Assembly (NCBI GenBank): GCA_028871455.1
Contig: JAGWNF010000018.1
Coordinates: 1 to 64,000, forward strand
Source of the DNA: Alphaproteobacteria bacterium
GTDB lineage: Bacteria; Pseudomonadota; Alphaproteobacteria; ATCC43930; CGMCC-115725
Length of the DNA stretch: 64,000 bases
Reading direction: 5' to 3'
How positions within the stretch are numbered: position 1 is the first letter of the stretch; every line of letters begins with the position of its first letter. Below, piece by piece: positions 56,351-64,000 of the stretch. The position numbers and the translations under genes are program-made. Below the pieces are notes generated by a model. The model saw only the letters and a program-made list of their open reading frames with translations. It ran no database searches and had not been told where the DNA came from.

Positions 56351-56351
56351 T

Positions 56352-57059
56352 TCAGCCGTTCACGCCGTCGAGCCAGGCGTCGAGGACGGCGCGACCCTGC
56401 GGCACGGTCTCGCCGGCGAACTTGGCGGCATCGGCCCGGAGCCGCGGCACCGTCACGCGCGGCGTAGTGCCGATCTCGACAGCGTGACCGACGAGCCAGC
56501 GCTCGAGGCCTGCTGCGGTCACTTCGAGATGGAACTGCAGCGCCAGCCCGTGACCGCCGACGGCAAAGGCCTGGTTCGGCGTGCGCGGCGTCGACGCAAG
56601 ATGCGTCGCGCCTGACGGCAGATCGAAAGTGTCACCGTGCCAGTGCAGCACGCGGGTGCCGGGCGCGAGCCTGGCCAGGGGCGAGGCGCGGCCGGCGGCA
56701 CTCAGGCTGATGCCGGACCAGCCGATCTCCTTGAAGCCGGCAGGATAGACTTTAGCGCCCAGGGCGCGCGCCATGAGCTGAGCGCCGAGACAGAGACCGA
56801 GCACCGGCTTGCCGGTCTTGAGTCGTTTCTCGATCGCGGCGATTTCGGCCTTGAGGAATGGATAGCGATCCTCCTCGTAGGCGCCGATCGGCCCGCCGAG
56901 CGTCACCAACAGATCGCAACCGGCGAGGTCGCCGCCGGCGAGATCGTCGATCGGCGCGTCGCGATAGCTCACCTTATATCCGCACGCGGCCAGCGCCGGC
57001 GCAAAGGCGTCGAGGTCCTCGAAAGCGACGTGGCGGATCGCGACGGCGCTCCGCATCAC
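56352..57059 (-). CDS. Class I glutamine amidotransferase-like protein
   Basis: A 235-residue protein with the nucleophile in PVLGLCLGAQLMARALG and the histidine-glutamate pair in LQFHLEVT. The N-terminus has LLVTLGGPIGAYEEDRYPFL. It resembles GuaA-like stand-alone GATases whose acceptor is unknown. The start overlaps the gpsA stop by four bases (ATGA). Confidence 0.88.
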   Translation of the reverse strand: MMRSAVAIRHVAFEDLDAFAPALAACGYKVSYRDAPIDDLAGGDLAGCDLLVTLGGPIGAYEEDRYPFLKAEIAAIEKRLKTGKPVLGLCLGAQLMARALGAKVYPAGFKEIGWSGISLSAAGRASPLARLAPGTRVLHWHGDTFDLPSGATHLASTPRTPNQAFAVGGHGLALQFHLEVTAAGLERWLVGHAVEIGTTPRVTVPRLRADAAKFAGETVPQGRAVLDAWLDGVNG

Positions 57060-58060
57060 GTCGTGCCCGGCGTCAGCTCGGCCTTGAACGGCCGCGCCAG
57101 CAGCGCCTCGATCTCGCGGTCGACTGCCGCGCCTTTGTGCAGGATCGCGTCCACCGCCTGGGCGATCGGCATCTCGATGCCGAGCTGCTTCGCCAACGCG
57201 ACGCAGGCGCCGGACGACGTGACGCCTTCGGCGACCGAGCGTCGGGCCACCAGAATGGATTGGAGCGCCTGACCCTGGCCGAGGGCGACACCGAGCGACA
57301 GGTTGCGCGACTGGAGGCCGGTGCAGGTCAGCGTCAGGTCGCCGAGACCCGACAGTCCCATCAAAGTCTCGGCCCGGCCGCCCTTGGCGACGGCGAGACG
57401 CACCATCTCGGCGAGGCCGCGGGTGATCAGCGCGGCGCGCGCATTATCGCCGAAGCGTTTTCCCATGACGATGCCGCAAGCGATCGCCAGCACGTTCTTG
57501 ACCGCGCCGCCGACCTGCGCACCGACTGGATCCGCCGACAGATAGGGCCGGAAGCTGCGGCCGCCGAGCGCAGCAACGAGTTTCGCACCGAGCGCCGCAT
57601 CGGTCGCGGCGAGCGTCACCGCGGTCGGCAACCCGTGCGCCACCTCCTGGGCGAAGGTCGGGCCCGAGAGCACGGCGAGCGGCGCACGCGGCGCGACGGC
57701 GGCGGCGACTTCGCTCATCAGCGCGCCGCTGTTCTCCTCGATGCCCTTGGTGCAGAGCACCAGCGGTGCGCCGACGGCGAGATGCGGTGCCAGCCGCGTC
57801 GCGATCTCGCGCAGATGCTGCGCCGGCGTCGCCAACAGCACGGCGTCGGCTCGCGCCGCGACCGAGAGATCCCCGGTGGCACGGATGCCAGCGGCGAGTT
57901 TGACGCCGGGGAGGAACGGCGCATTCTCACCACTGTCATTGATGGCGGCGACGACCTCGGCCTCGCGCGCCCACAGCGCGACGTCGTGGCCGGCGCGGCG
58001 CAGAACCTGCGCCAGCGCGGTGCCCCAAGCGCCGCCGCCGATGATGCCGAAAGTCTGCAT
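57056..58060 (-). CDS. gpsA: Glycerol-3-phosphate dehydrogenase [NAD(P)+]
   Basis: A 334-residue enzyme for phospholipid precursor supply. FGIIGGGAWGTALAQVLRRA is the NAD site; GGAVKNVLAIACGI carries the catalytic lysine; GLGDLTLTCTGLQSRN is conserved. The ATG at 58060 aligns with the family start. Downstream of tsaD and likely in one operon, a common arrangement. Confidence 0.96.
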   Translation of the reverse strand: MQTFGIIGGGAWGTALAQVLRRAGHDVALWAREAEVVAAINDSGENAPFLPGVKLAAGIRATGDLSVAARADAVLLATPAQHLREIATRLAPHLAVGAPLVLCTKGIEENSGALMSEVAAAVAPRAPLAVLSGPTFAQEVAHGLPTAVTLAATDAALGAKLVAALGGRSFRPYLSADPVGAQVGGAVKNVLAIACGIVMGKRFGDNARAALITRGLAEMVRLAVAKGGRAETLMGLSGLGDLTLTCTGLQSRNLSLGVALGQGQALQSILVARRSVAEGVTSSGACVALAKQLGIEMPIAQAVDAILHKGAAVDREIEALLARPFKAELTPGTT

Positions 58061-58191
58061 GAAAGCTAACGCCTCCCGCGCTCCATCACGGCGATGAAGC
58101 ACGGAAGGCGTTTCTGATCAAGCGCGCGCGGAATTAGGCCCGGCGATAGGCCGAACCGTTCTGCCGCAGCCCCGGATCAGGGTCCGCTCCC

Positions 58192-59256
58192 TCACGGTGC
58201 CGCGCCGGCAAGGCCGGCCGGTTGCGCTAATTCGTCCAGCGGCCAGCGCGGTCGCGGCGCGAAGTCGAGTGAATCAACGAGACCGAGCTTGAGCCGCTCG
58301 ACGCCGGCCCAGGCAATCATCGCCGCGTTGTCGGTGCAGAGCGCCGGCGGCGGCGCCACGAAGCGCAGGCCCCAGTCCGCGGCGAGTTGCGCCAAGCGCG
58401 GTCGCAGCACCGAATTCGCGGCAACGCCGCCGGCCGCGACCACCGCATGACCATCACCGTGCCGCGCGGTGAATTGCGCCGCCGCGTGCGCCGCACGATC
58501 GAGCAGACAATCCAAAATTGCCGATTGCAGCGCCGCCGCCAGATCGCAGCGCGTGCGCTCGTCGAGCGTCCCCTGGCGACGCACCGTCTCGGCCAGCGCC
58601 GTCTTCAGGCCGGAGAACGAAAAGTCGCAGCCCGGTCGGCCGACCAACGGCCGTGGCAACGGAAAGCGCTTGGCATCGCCGGCGCACGCGGCGTACTCGA
58701 TCGCCGGTCCGCCGGGATAGCCAAGGCCCAACAGCTTCGCGCCCTTGTCGAAGCATTCGCCGGCCGCATCGTCGAACGTCGTGCCGAGCCGGCGATAGGC
58801 GCCGACGCCCTCGACCGCCACCAGCTGGCAATGGCCGCCCGACACCAGCAGCAGCAGATAGGGAAACGCCACGTCGTCGGTGAGCCGGGCCGAGAGCGCG
58901 TGGCCTTCGAGATGATTGACCGCGACCAAGGGAACGCCGCGCACATAGGCGATCGCCTTCGCCTCCATCACGCCGACCATGACGCCGCCAATCAGGCCCG
59001 GACCGCCGGTGGCGGCGATGCCAGCGAGATCGTCGAAACTGCAGCCCGCGGTATCGAGCGCGCGCGCGATCAGGCCGTCGAGATGCTCCAGGTGCGCGCG
59101 CGCCGCGATCTCGGGCACGACGCCGCCGTACGGCTGATGCTCGACGAGCTGCGACAGCACCAGATTGGCGCAGATGCGCATCGCCGGCGCCCCCACATCG
59201 TCGACGACGGCGGCGGCGGTCTCGTCGCAACTGGTCTCGATGCCAAGGACGCGCAT
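58192..59256 (-). CDS. tsaD: tRNA threonylcarbamoyladenosine biosynthesis protein TsaD
   Basis: A 354-residue ASKHA-fold protein: [20 protein letters not shown], the metal motif [12 protein letters not shown] and [20 protein letters not shown]. It makes t6A37 of ANN-decoding tRNAs with TsaB, TsaC and TsaE. Divergent from hemC, as in many alphaproteobacteria. Confidence 0.97.
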   Translation of the reverse strand: MRVLGIETSCDETAAAVVDDVGAPAMRICANLVLSQLVEHQPYGGVVPEIAARAHLEHLDGLIARALDTAGCSFDDLAGIAATGGPGLIGGVMVGVMEAKAIAYVRGVPLVAVNHLEGHALSARLTDDVAFPYLLLLVSGGHCQLVAVEGVGAYRRLGTTFDDAAGECFDKGAKLLGLGYPGGPAIEYAACAGDAKRFPLPRPLVGRPGCDFSFSGLKTALAETVRRQGTLDERTRCDLAAALQSAILDCLLDRAAHAAAQFTARHGDGHAVVAAGGVAANSVLRPRLAQLAADWGLRFVAPPPALCTDNAAMIAWAGVERLKLGLVDSLDFAPRPRWPLDELAQPAGLAGAAP

Positions 59257-59310
59257 GGCGGGGACCATAGCATCCTTCCCTTGTCGCCGCCTTCCGCCTA
59301 AGACATCGCC

Positions 59311-60237
59311 ATGGCCCCACCGCTTCTGCGCATCGGCACGCGCGGCAGTCCCCTGGCGCTGGCGCAGGCCGACGAGCTCAAGCGTCGCCTCGCCGCTGCG
59401 CATGCGGCGCTCGCCGCGCCCGGCGCGGTCGAGATCGTCGCCATCCGCACCAGCGGCGACCGTGCCGGCGAGCGGCCGCTGGCCGCAGAAGGCGGCAAGG
59501 GCCTGTTCACCAAAGAGATCGAGGAAGCGCTGCTCGATCGCCGCGTCGATCTGGCGATCCATTCGATGAAGGACATGATGGCGACCTTGCCGCAGGATCT
59601 TGCGGTCGCCGCCTGCCTGCCGCGCGAGGACCCACGCGACGCGTTGCTGTCCCCGCGTGCGGCGTCGCTCGCGGCGCTGCCCCGGGGCGCGCGGCTCGGC
59701 ACCGCGTCGCTGCGGCGTCAGGCCTTGGCGCTCCATGCGCGACCCGATCTCGCGATCGTACCGCTGCGCGGCAACGTCGGAACGCGGCTTGCCAAGCTCG
59801 AAGCCGGCGACGCCGACGCGACGATCCTGGCGGTTGCCGGCCTCCGGCGGCTCGGCCTCGCGCACAAGATAACGGCGGTGCTGGCGGCCGACGACATGCT
59901 GCCAGCGCCGGCGCAGGGTGTGCTGGCGGTCGAGATCCGCGCCGACGACACACGCGCCCGTGACTTGTTGACACCGCTCGACCATGCCGAGACGGCTTGT
60001 TGCGCGACGGCCGAGCGCGCCTTTCTCGCCGCACTCGACGGCTCGTGTCGCACGCCGATCGCGGCACTGGCGACGATCGCCGGCGGCGGGCTTCGTCTCG
60101 ACGCCGTCATCGTGCGACCCGACGGCAGCGCGCTGTACCGCGCACAACGCACTGGCGCGGTCGCTGACGCGGTCGTGCTCGGCCGCGACGCCGGGGCCGA
60201 ACTCAAGGCGCGCGGCGGACCCGACTTCTTCGCATGA
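59311..60237 (+). CDS. hemC: Porphobilinogen deaminase HemC
   Basis: A 308-residue enzyme joining four porphobilinogens into hydroxymethylbilane. [31 protein letters not shown] and [13 protein letters not shown], the last with the dipyrromethane-cofactor cysteine, are intact. Four-base overlap with hemD. Confidence 0.97.
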   Translation: MAPPLLRIGTRGSPLALAQADELKRRLAAAHAALAAPGAVEIVAIRTSGDRAGERPLAAEGGKGLFTKEIEEALLDRRVDLAIHSMKDMMATLPQDLAVAACLPREDPRDALLSPRAASLAALPRGARLGTASLRRQALALHARPDLAIVPLRGNVGTRLAKLEAGDADATILAVAGLRRLGLAHKITAVLAADDMLPAPAQGVLAVEIRADDTRARDLLTPLDHAETACCATAERAFLAALDGSCRTPIAALATIAGGGLRLDAVIVRPDGSALYRAQRTGAVADAVVLGRDAGAELKARGGPDFFA

Positions 60238-60983
60238 GGGCGCTGGTGACGCGGCCGCGCGAGGACGCGGCGGGCCTGATGGCGGCACTGACGGCGCGCG
60301 GCATCGAGCCGTTGCTCGAGCCGCTGCTGCGAATCGCGCTGGCGCCCGACGGACGCGAGGCGCTCGCCGGTGCGCTGCCCGGCGCGCAGGCGGTGCTGTT
60401 CACCAGCGCCAATGGCGCGCGCGCTTTCGCCACCAGCTCGGTCCGGCGCGACCTGCCTGCTTTCGCGGTCGGCGACGCAACGGCGCGCGCAGCGCGCGAC
60501 GCGGGCTTCGCCCGTGTCGAAAGCGCCGGCGGCGACGTCCACGCGCTGGCCGTGCTCGTCGCGCAGCGATTGAAGCCGGAGGCCGGCCCGCTGGTCCACG
60601 CCGCCGCGAGCGCCGTCGCCGGCGATCTCGGCAGCGACCTCGCGCGCGCCGGCTTCGTCGTACGGCGGGTGCGGCTCTACGACGCCGTCGCGGCAACCAG
60701 CCTTGGCGCCGAGTCGCACGCCGCCCTCGCCGCCGACGTGATCGATTACGCGATCTTTTTCTCTCCCCGCACCGCCGAGACCTTTGTTACGCTCACGCAC
60801 GCGGCCGGAGTCGGTGATCGAACGGCGGCTATCTCGGCCGTCGTTTTGAGCCCGGCAGTCGCGGCAGCGCTGCGGCCGTTGAATTGGCGCCGCATCGAGA
60901 TCGCCACGGCGCCGAACGAGACGGCACTGCTCGACGCGCTCGATCGAGCAGTGGCGGCACGGGGAGGAAATAGGAGAGAATGA
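60234..60983 (+). CDS. hemD: Uroporphyrinogen-III synthase HemD
   Basis: A 249-residue two-domain protein: [33 protein letters not shown], and the late [16 protein letters not shown]. Sequence is weakly conserved in this family but order after hemC is diagnostic. It closes the tetrapyrrole ring. Confidence 0.92.
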   Translation: MRALVTRPREDAAGLMAALTARGIEPLLEPLLRIALAPDGREALAGALPGAQAVLFTSANGARAFATSSVRRDLPAFAVGDATARAARDAGFARVESAGGDVHALAVLVAQRLKPEAGPLVHAAASAVAGDLGSDLARAGFVVRRVRLYDAVAATSLGAESHAALAADVIDYAIFFSPRTAETFVTLTHAAGVGDRTAAISAVVLSPAVAAALRPLNWRRIEIATAPNETALLDALDRAVAARGGNRRE

Positions 60984-60999
60984 CGATGAAAGCGTCGCC

Positions 61000-62019
61000 A
61001 TGAACGAGGCGCCGGTGATCGAGGCCAGCACCGATCTTAATGCACAGCGTCGCAAGCGCCGCCGCCTCGCGGTCATCGGTGGACTCGGCGGTGCGCTGGC
61101 GCTGGTCCTGGCGCTCACCGGCACATCGCCGTTCTGGGCGCCGTCGTTGGCGCGCGTGCTGCCGTGGAACACGCCGCCCGACAACACTGCGCGCACGATC
61201 TTCGCGAGCCAGCTGGCGTCGGTCGAAACCGAGATTCAGGCGCTGCGTGACGCGCAAAGCGCCGACGCGCAGATCTTTGTGCGGCTGGACGCGATCGAGA
61301 AGCAGGTGCATCAAGCCGCACCCGACGTCAGCCAGTTCGCCGACGCGATCAAGCGGCTCGACGATACGGTGCGGCAGCTGCAATCCGCTGTGAGCGGCAA
61401 CGCTGAGCGCATCGCCGCGCTGCAGGCGCGGTTCTCGCGCGCCGGCGACAACCCTGATCGCATGCTGTTCCTGGCCTTGAGCCAGCTCTCGGCGGTAGTC
61501 GCGACCTCGCAGCCGTTCCCCAACGAGCTCAAAGCCGTCGAGACCCTGGCGCCGCATGCGCTTGCCGCGAAGCTACTCGCCCTCGAACCGTTGGCGCCGA
61601 CGGGGATTCCGAGCACGGCGGCGCTGGCCGCGCGGTTCAGTGCCGCGACCGCGCTGGACATGTTGTTGGCGGCGCCGAGTGAGCCCGCGGACCAAAGCTG
61701 GACCCAGCGGTTCTGGGCCAAGCTGGCGAGTCTGGTCGTGGTGCGACGGGTCGGTGGTGGCACCACGCCGCCGGATCCGACCATCGCCGCGATCGACGCC
61801 GCGCGCAGTGAGCTTGCCCAAGGTGATCTTTCCGGCGCCGTCAGCGCGATCGAGGCGGCGCCGGCGCCGGCACACAAGGCGGCGCAAGCCTGGCTCAAAG
61901 TCGCGCATCAGCGGCTCGACGCCGAAGCCGCGATCGCCGCCGCGATGCGGGATGTCGTGCCGGCGCTGGCGGCCTCGGCCGCCACGCCAAGCGCGAAGTC
62001 GACGCCGCAAACGCCGTGA
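61000..62019 (+). CDS. Mitofilin/Mic60-like membrane protein
   Basis: A 339-residue protein with one N-terminal transmembrane helix (about residues 25-44), a coiled-coil stretch (about 65-140), and an alpha-helical C-terminal part ending with a Pro/Thr/Ala tail. Alphaproteobacterial Mic60, the ancestor of the mitochondrial crista-junction protein, lies between hemD and the HemY-like gene, the location here. Sequence signals are weak, so the call rests on layout and position. Confidence 0.78.
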   Translation: MNEAPVIEASTDLNAQRRKRRRLAVIGGLGGALALVLALTGTSPFWAPSLARVLPWNTPPDNTARTIFASQLASVETEIQALRDAQSADAQIFVRLDAIEKQVHQAAPDVSQFADAIKRLDDTVRQLQSAVSGNAERIAALQARFSRAGDNPDRMLFLALSQLSAVVATSQPFPNELKAVETLAPHALAAKLLALEPLAPTGIPSTAALAARFSAATALDMLLAAPSEPADQSWTQRFWAKLASLVVVRRVGGGTTPPDPTIAAIDAARSELAQGDLSGAVSAIEAAPAPAHKAAQAWLKVAHQRLDAEAAIAAAMRDVVPALAASAATPSAKSTPQTP

Positions 62020-63437
62020 GGCGGATTCTCGTCGCGCTCGTCGCGATCGCCGCCGCCGTTACCGCCGCCGTCTATCTTGCCGACCGGCCGGGTGCGGTCA
62101 CCATCGTCTGGCAAGGTTGGCGCATCGACACTTCGGTTGCGGCGCTGGCGCTGGTAACGGCGCTGGTCGTCTTCGGACTGGGATGGATCGTGGCGATGCT
62201 GCGCCGGCTGATCGCGGCGCCGCGCAACTTCGTCCGGGCACGGCGCGAGCGGCGGCGACGCGAGGGCTATCGCGCGTTGACCTACGGCATGGCGGCGGTT
62301 GCCGCCGGCGATCCCGACGAGGCGGAGCGCCACGCGCGGCGCGCCAATTCACTCTTGAACGAGCCGCCGCTGACGCGGCTGCTGGCGGCCCAGGCGGCGC
62401 AGCTCAAAGGCGATGCCGCCGCGGCGCGCGATTATTTCACCGCCATGCTGGCCGAGCCCGAGACCGAGTTTCTCGGCTTGCGCGGCTTGATCATGCAGGC
62501 GCTGGCGCGCGGCGAAGACGGCGTCGCACTCAAGCTCGTCGAGCGCGCCCGCGAGTTGCGACCGCGCGCCGGCTGGGTGCAGCGCACGCTGGTCGAGCTC
62601 GAGGCGCGCGCGGGTCGCTGGGAAACCGCCGAGGCACGCTTGGCCGAAGCCACCCGGCGCACGGCGATTCCGCCCGACGAGAGCCGGCACCATCGTGCCG
62701 CCATCCTCTACGAGCGCGGCCGCGCGGCGCAGGCAGCGGGCCGCGCCGGCGAGGCGCTGAAGCTCGCCGGCCAGGCGCACCATGCCGATCCCGGATTCGC
62801 GCCGGTGACGGCGTGGTACGCGACGTTGCTCGCGGCGGACGGTAGCGCGCGGCGCGCTCGCAAGGCCATCGAAACTGGTTGGCGCGTGGCGCCGCATCCG
62901 CTGCTTGCCGCCGCCTACGGCGAGCTGCACGCCGACGAACCGCCGCTGGCGCGCGTCAAGCGCTTCGAGCGGCTGCACGACCTCAAGCCCGATCACGTCG
63001 AAGGCCGGGTGGCGCTGGCCGAGGCAGCGCTGAAGGCGCGGCTCTGGGGCGAGGCGCGCCGACATCTGACCGAGGCCGGTATCGACCGCGACGACGCCGC
63101 GCCGCGACTCTATCGACTGATGGCGGCGCTCGAGGACGCCGAGCACGGCGAATCCAGCCGCGGCCGCCGGTGGCTCGAGCGCGCGGCGCAGGCGCGCGTG
63201 CCGGATCCCGGCTATGCCTGCAACGTCTGCGGCTTCGAGACCGCGACCTGGACCGCGCTCTGTCCGCGCTGCCACAGCTTCGACCAGCTGGTCTGGCGGC
63301 TCAGGCCCGGCTCCGGTGACGTGGCGACCGCGGGATTGCCGCCAGTCATGGCCGGGCCGTCGATTGACGCTCCGCGGCGCGCGGTTGTAGGTTCGGCCGC
63401 CTTGCCGCCCCTTGATGCCGACGTAGCTCAGCGGTAG
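62016..63437 (+). CDS. hemY: HemY-like TPR membrane protein
   Basis: A 473-residue protein: two N-terminal transmembrane helices (about 3-20, 40-60), then TPR repeats in the cytosol, and a terminal zinc-ribbon-like CNVC/CPRC motif (about 403-425). It matches the HemY N-terminal family encoded after hemD, not the protoporphyrinogen oxidase also called HemY. GTG start overlapping the Mic60-like stop. The last six codons lie inside a tRNA-like sequence. Confidence 0.87.
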   Translation: MRRILVALVAIAAAVTAAVYLADRPGAVTIVWQGWRIDTSVAALALVTALVVFGLGWIVAMLRRLIAAPRNFVRARRERRRREGYRALTYGMAAVAAGDPDEAERHARRANSLLNEPPLTRLLAAQAAQLKGDAAAARDYFTAMLAEPETEFLGLRGLIMQALARGEDGVALKLVERARELRPRAGWVQRTLVELEARAGRWETAEARLAEATRRTAIPPDESRHHRAAILYERGRAAQAAGRAGEALKLAGQAHHADPGFAPVTAWYATLLAADGSARRARKAIETGWRVAPHPLLAAAYGELHADEPPLARVKRFERLHDLKPDHVEGRVALAEAALKARLWGEARRHLTEAGIDRDDAAPRLYRLMAALEDAEHGESSRGRRWLERAAQARVPDPGYACNVCGFETATWTALCPRCHSFDQLVWRLRPGSGDVATAGLPPVMAGPSIDAPRRAVVGSAALPPLDADVAQR

Positions 63438-63475
63438 AGCAAGTGATTCGTAAGTCGAACTGGATGTCGGCTCGC
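63417..63475 (+). pseudogene. tRNA-Thr-like sequence lacking the T arm
   Basis: The first 37 bases match the intact tRNA-Thr(CGT) downstream at 63744 with only two differences, from the acceptor strand through the D arm to the end of the anticodon loop. After the anticodon loop the sequence diverges, and the T arm is missing, but GTCGGC (63466-63471) can still pair with the 5' GCCGAC. The anticodon stem is broken. Not expected to act as a normal tRNA. It overlaps the end of the HemY-like frame. Confidence 0.7.
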
Positions 63476-63743
63476 CGGCGACGGCCTGTTGTTCGAGGTC
63501 GAGGCGATCGCTGTCCTGCCTCTTTAATTAGGACATGAGCAGTTTTGATTCGAGCGAAGCCAGCATCAGCTGACATGTCGGGCGGCGCCGGTCTGTAACC
63601 GCGCCACCGTACGTGCCAAATCGCCTTGCGAACCGCTATTGCCTATGCTTCAAACGCCCTGGCATGGCGTTGCCGATGCGCAGCGCCCATGCGGAGCCAA
63701 GCCCGAGCGTAGGGGGTGCTCGGTCGTTGAAGCAGGCACGGTT

Positions 63744-63818
<75 letters not shown>

Positions 63819-64000
63819 GTTTAATGATTATCTTTCAAAGTCTTCGATGATGGGGGCCGCTAGACTGTCCAATTGTCTAGCTCCGTATGGAAGCACTGTG
63901 GAAGCAGCGGAACGGTTATTCAAACCGCTACAGCTCGCGCATTTTTGTCGTGCTTGAACAGTTTGCCATTTCGTCCTGTGATCAATGAACGGTCACGCCG

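Noticed and set aside
59257-60288. Long N-terminal extension of the tsaD frame
   Set aside because: The extension is antisense to hemC and Arg/Gln rich. The true start is the ATG at 59256, where [12 protein letters not shown] begins.

Overview
This is a GC-rich chromosomal segment of an alphaproteobacterium, most like the Rhodospirillales-type lineages. The evidence is a complete ccmABCDEFGHI cytochrome c maturation set, a hemC-hemD-mitofilin-HemY cluster divergent from tsaD-gpsA, CarD and FdxA side by side, a SUV3-like helicase next to an S4 protein, a 70-residue NDUFS6-like zinc finger protein, and DUF1223 and extensin-family proteins. Genes are packed tightly, often with 4-bp ATGA or GTGA overlaps. 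The species cannot be named from the sequence alone.

The left edge (1-1300) is AT-rich and looks accessory: the end of an IS3-family element inserted into an MltR-like gene, several inverted repeats, and a very small PEP-CTERM protein with its own terminator. Next come a tRNA-Arg(CCT), an MHS-type transporter, and a leftward block holding a motif-less metallophosphoesterase homologue, CarD, FdxA and an HTH-citrate-synthase-like protein that has lost its catalytic histidines.

Positions 6996-15326 form a glycan and metal region. Five overlapping genes (glycosyltransferase, GT39-like membrane transferase, methyltransferase, polyprenyl-phosphate GT2, small DMT flippase subunit) resemble an undecaprenyl-linked sugar tailoring module. 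Beyond a MerR/MerT-like cassette with a textbook MerR promoter lie a DegT/DnrJ aminotransferase and an SDR epimerase that probably make the sugar.

Positions 15424-28000 hold housekeeping genes: extensin-like lipoprotein, S4 protein, RNA helicase, htpG, DUF1223 protein, amidase, aconitase and a polytopic membrane protein. A candidate small RNA with a strong terminator precedes the ccm operon (28225-34866), which supplies haem export, the haem chaperone, the thioredoxin and the haem lyase for c-type cytochromes. Then follow acetoacetyl-CoA synthetase, pterin dehydratase, a zincin, a truncated methyltransferase, a UDG-like protein, an aldolase/SDR fusion, a DapA-like lyase, polA, the zinc finger protein, an ABC ATPase without permease, a lipoprotein hydrolase and a FecR/DUF6600 surface protein.

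From 48.9 kb there are a ccdA remnant, tRNA-Arg(CCG), a CHRD protein, a b-type cytochrome, an internally duplicated small exported protein, a Sir2 deacylase with a MOSC protein, an APC permease divergent from a MocR regulator, a GATase-gpsA-tsaD operon, and the hem operon. The window closes with a T-arm-less tRNA-Thr copy and an intact tRNA-Thr(CGT), followed by lower-GC sequence that may start another accessory region.

No CRISPR array, phage module or recognised defence system is visible. The most unusual items are several degenerate-enzyme homologues, gene remnants, and the pseudo-tRNA fused to the end of the HemY-like reading frame.
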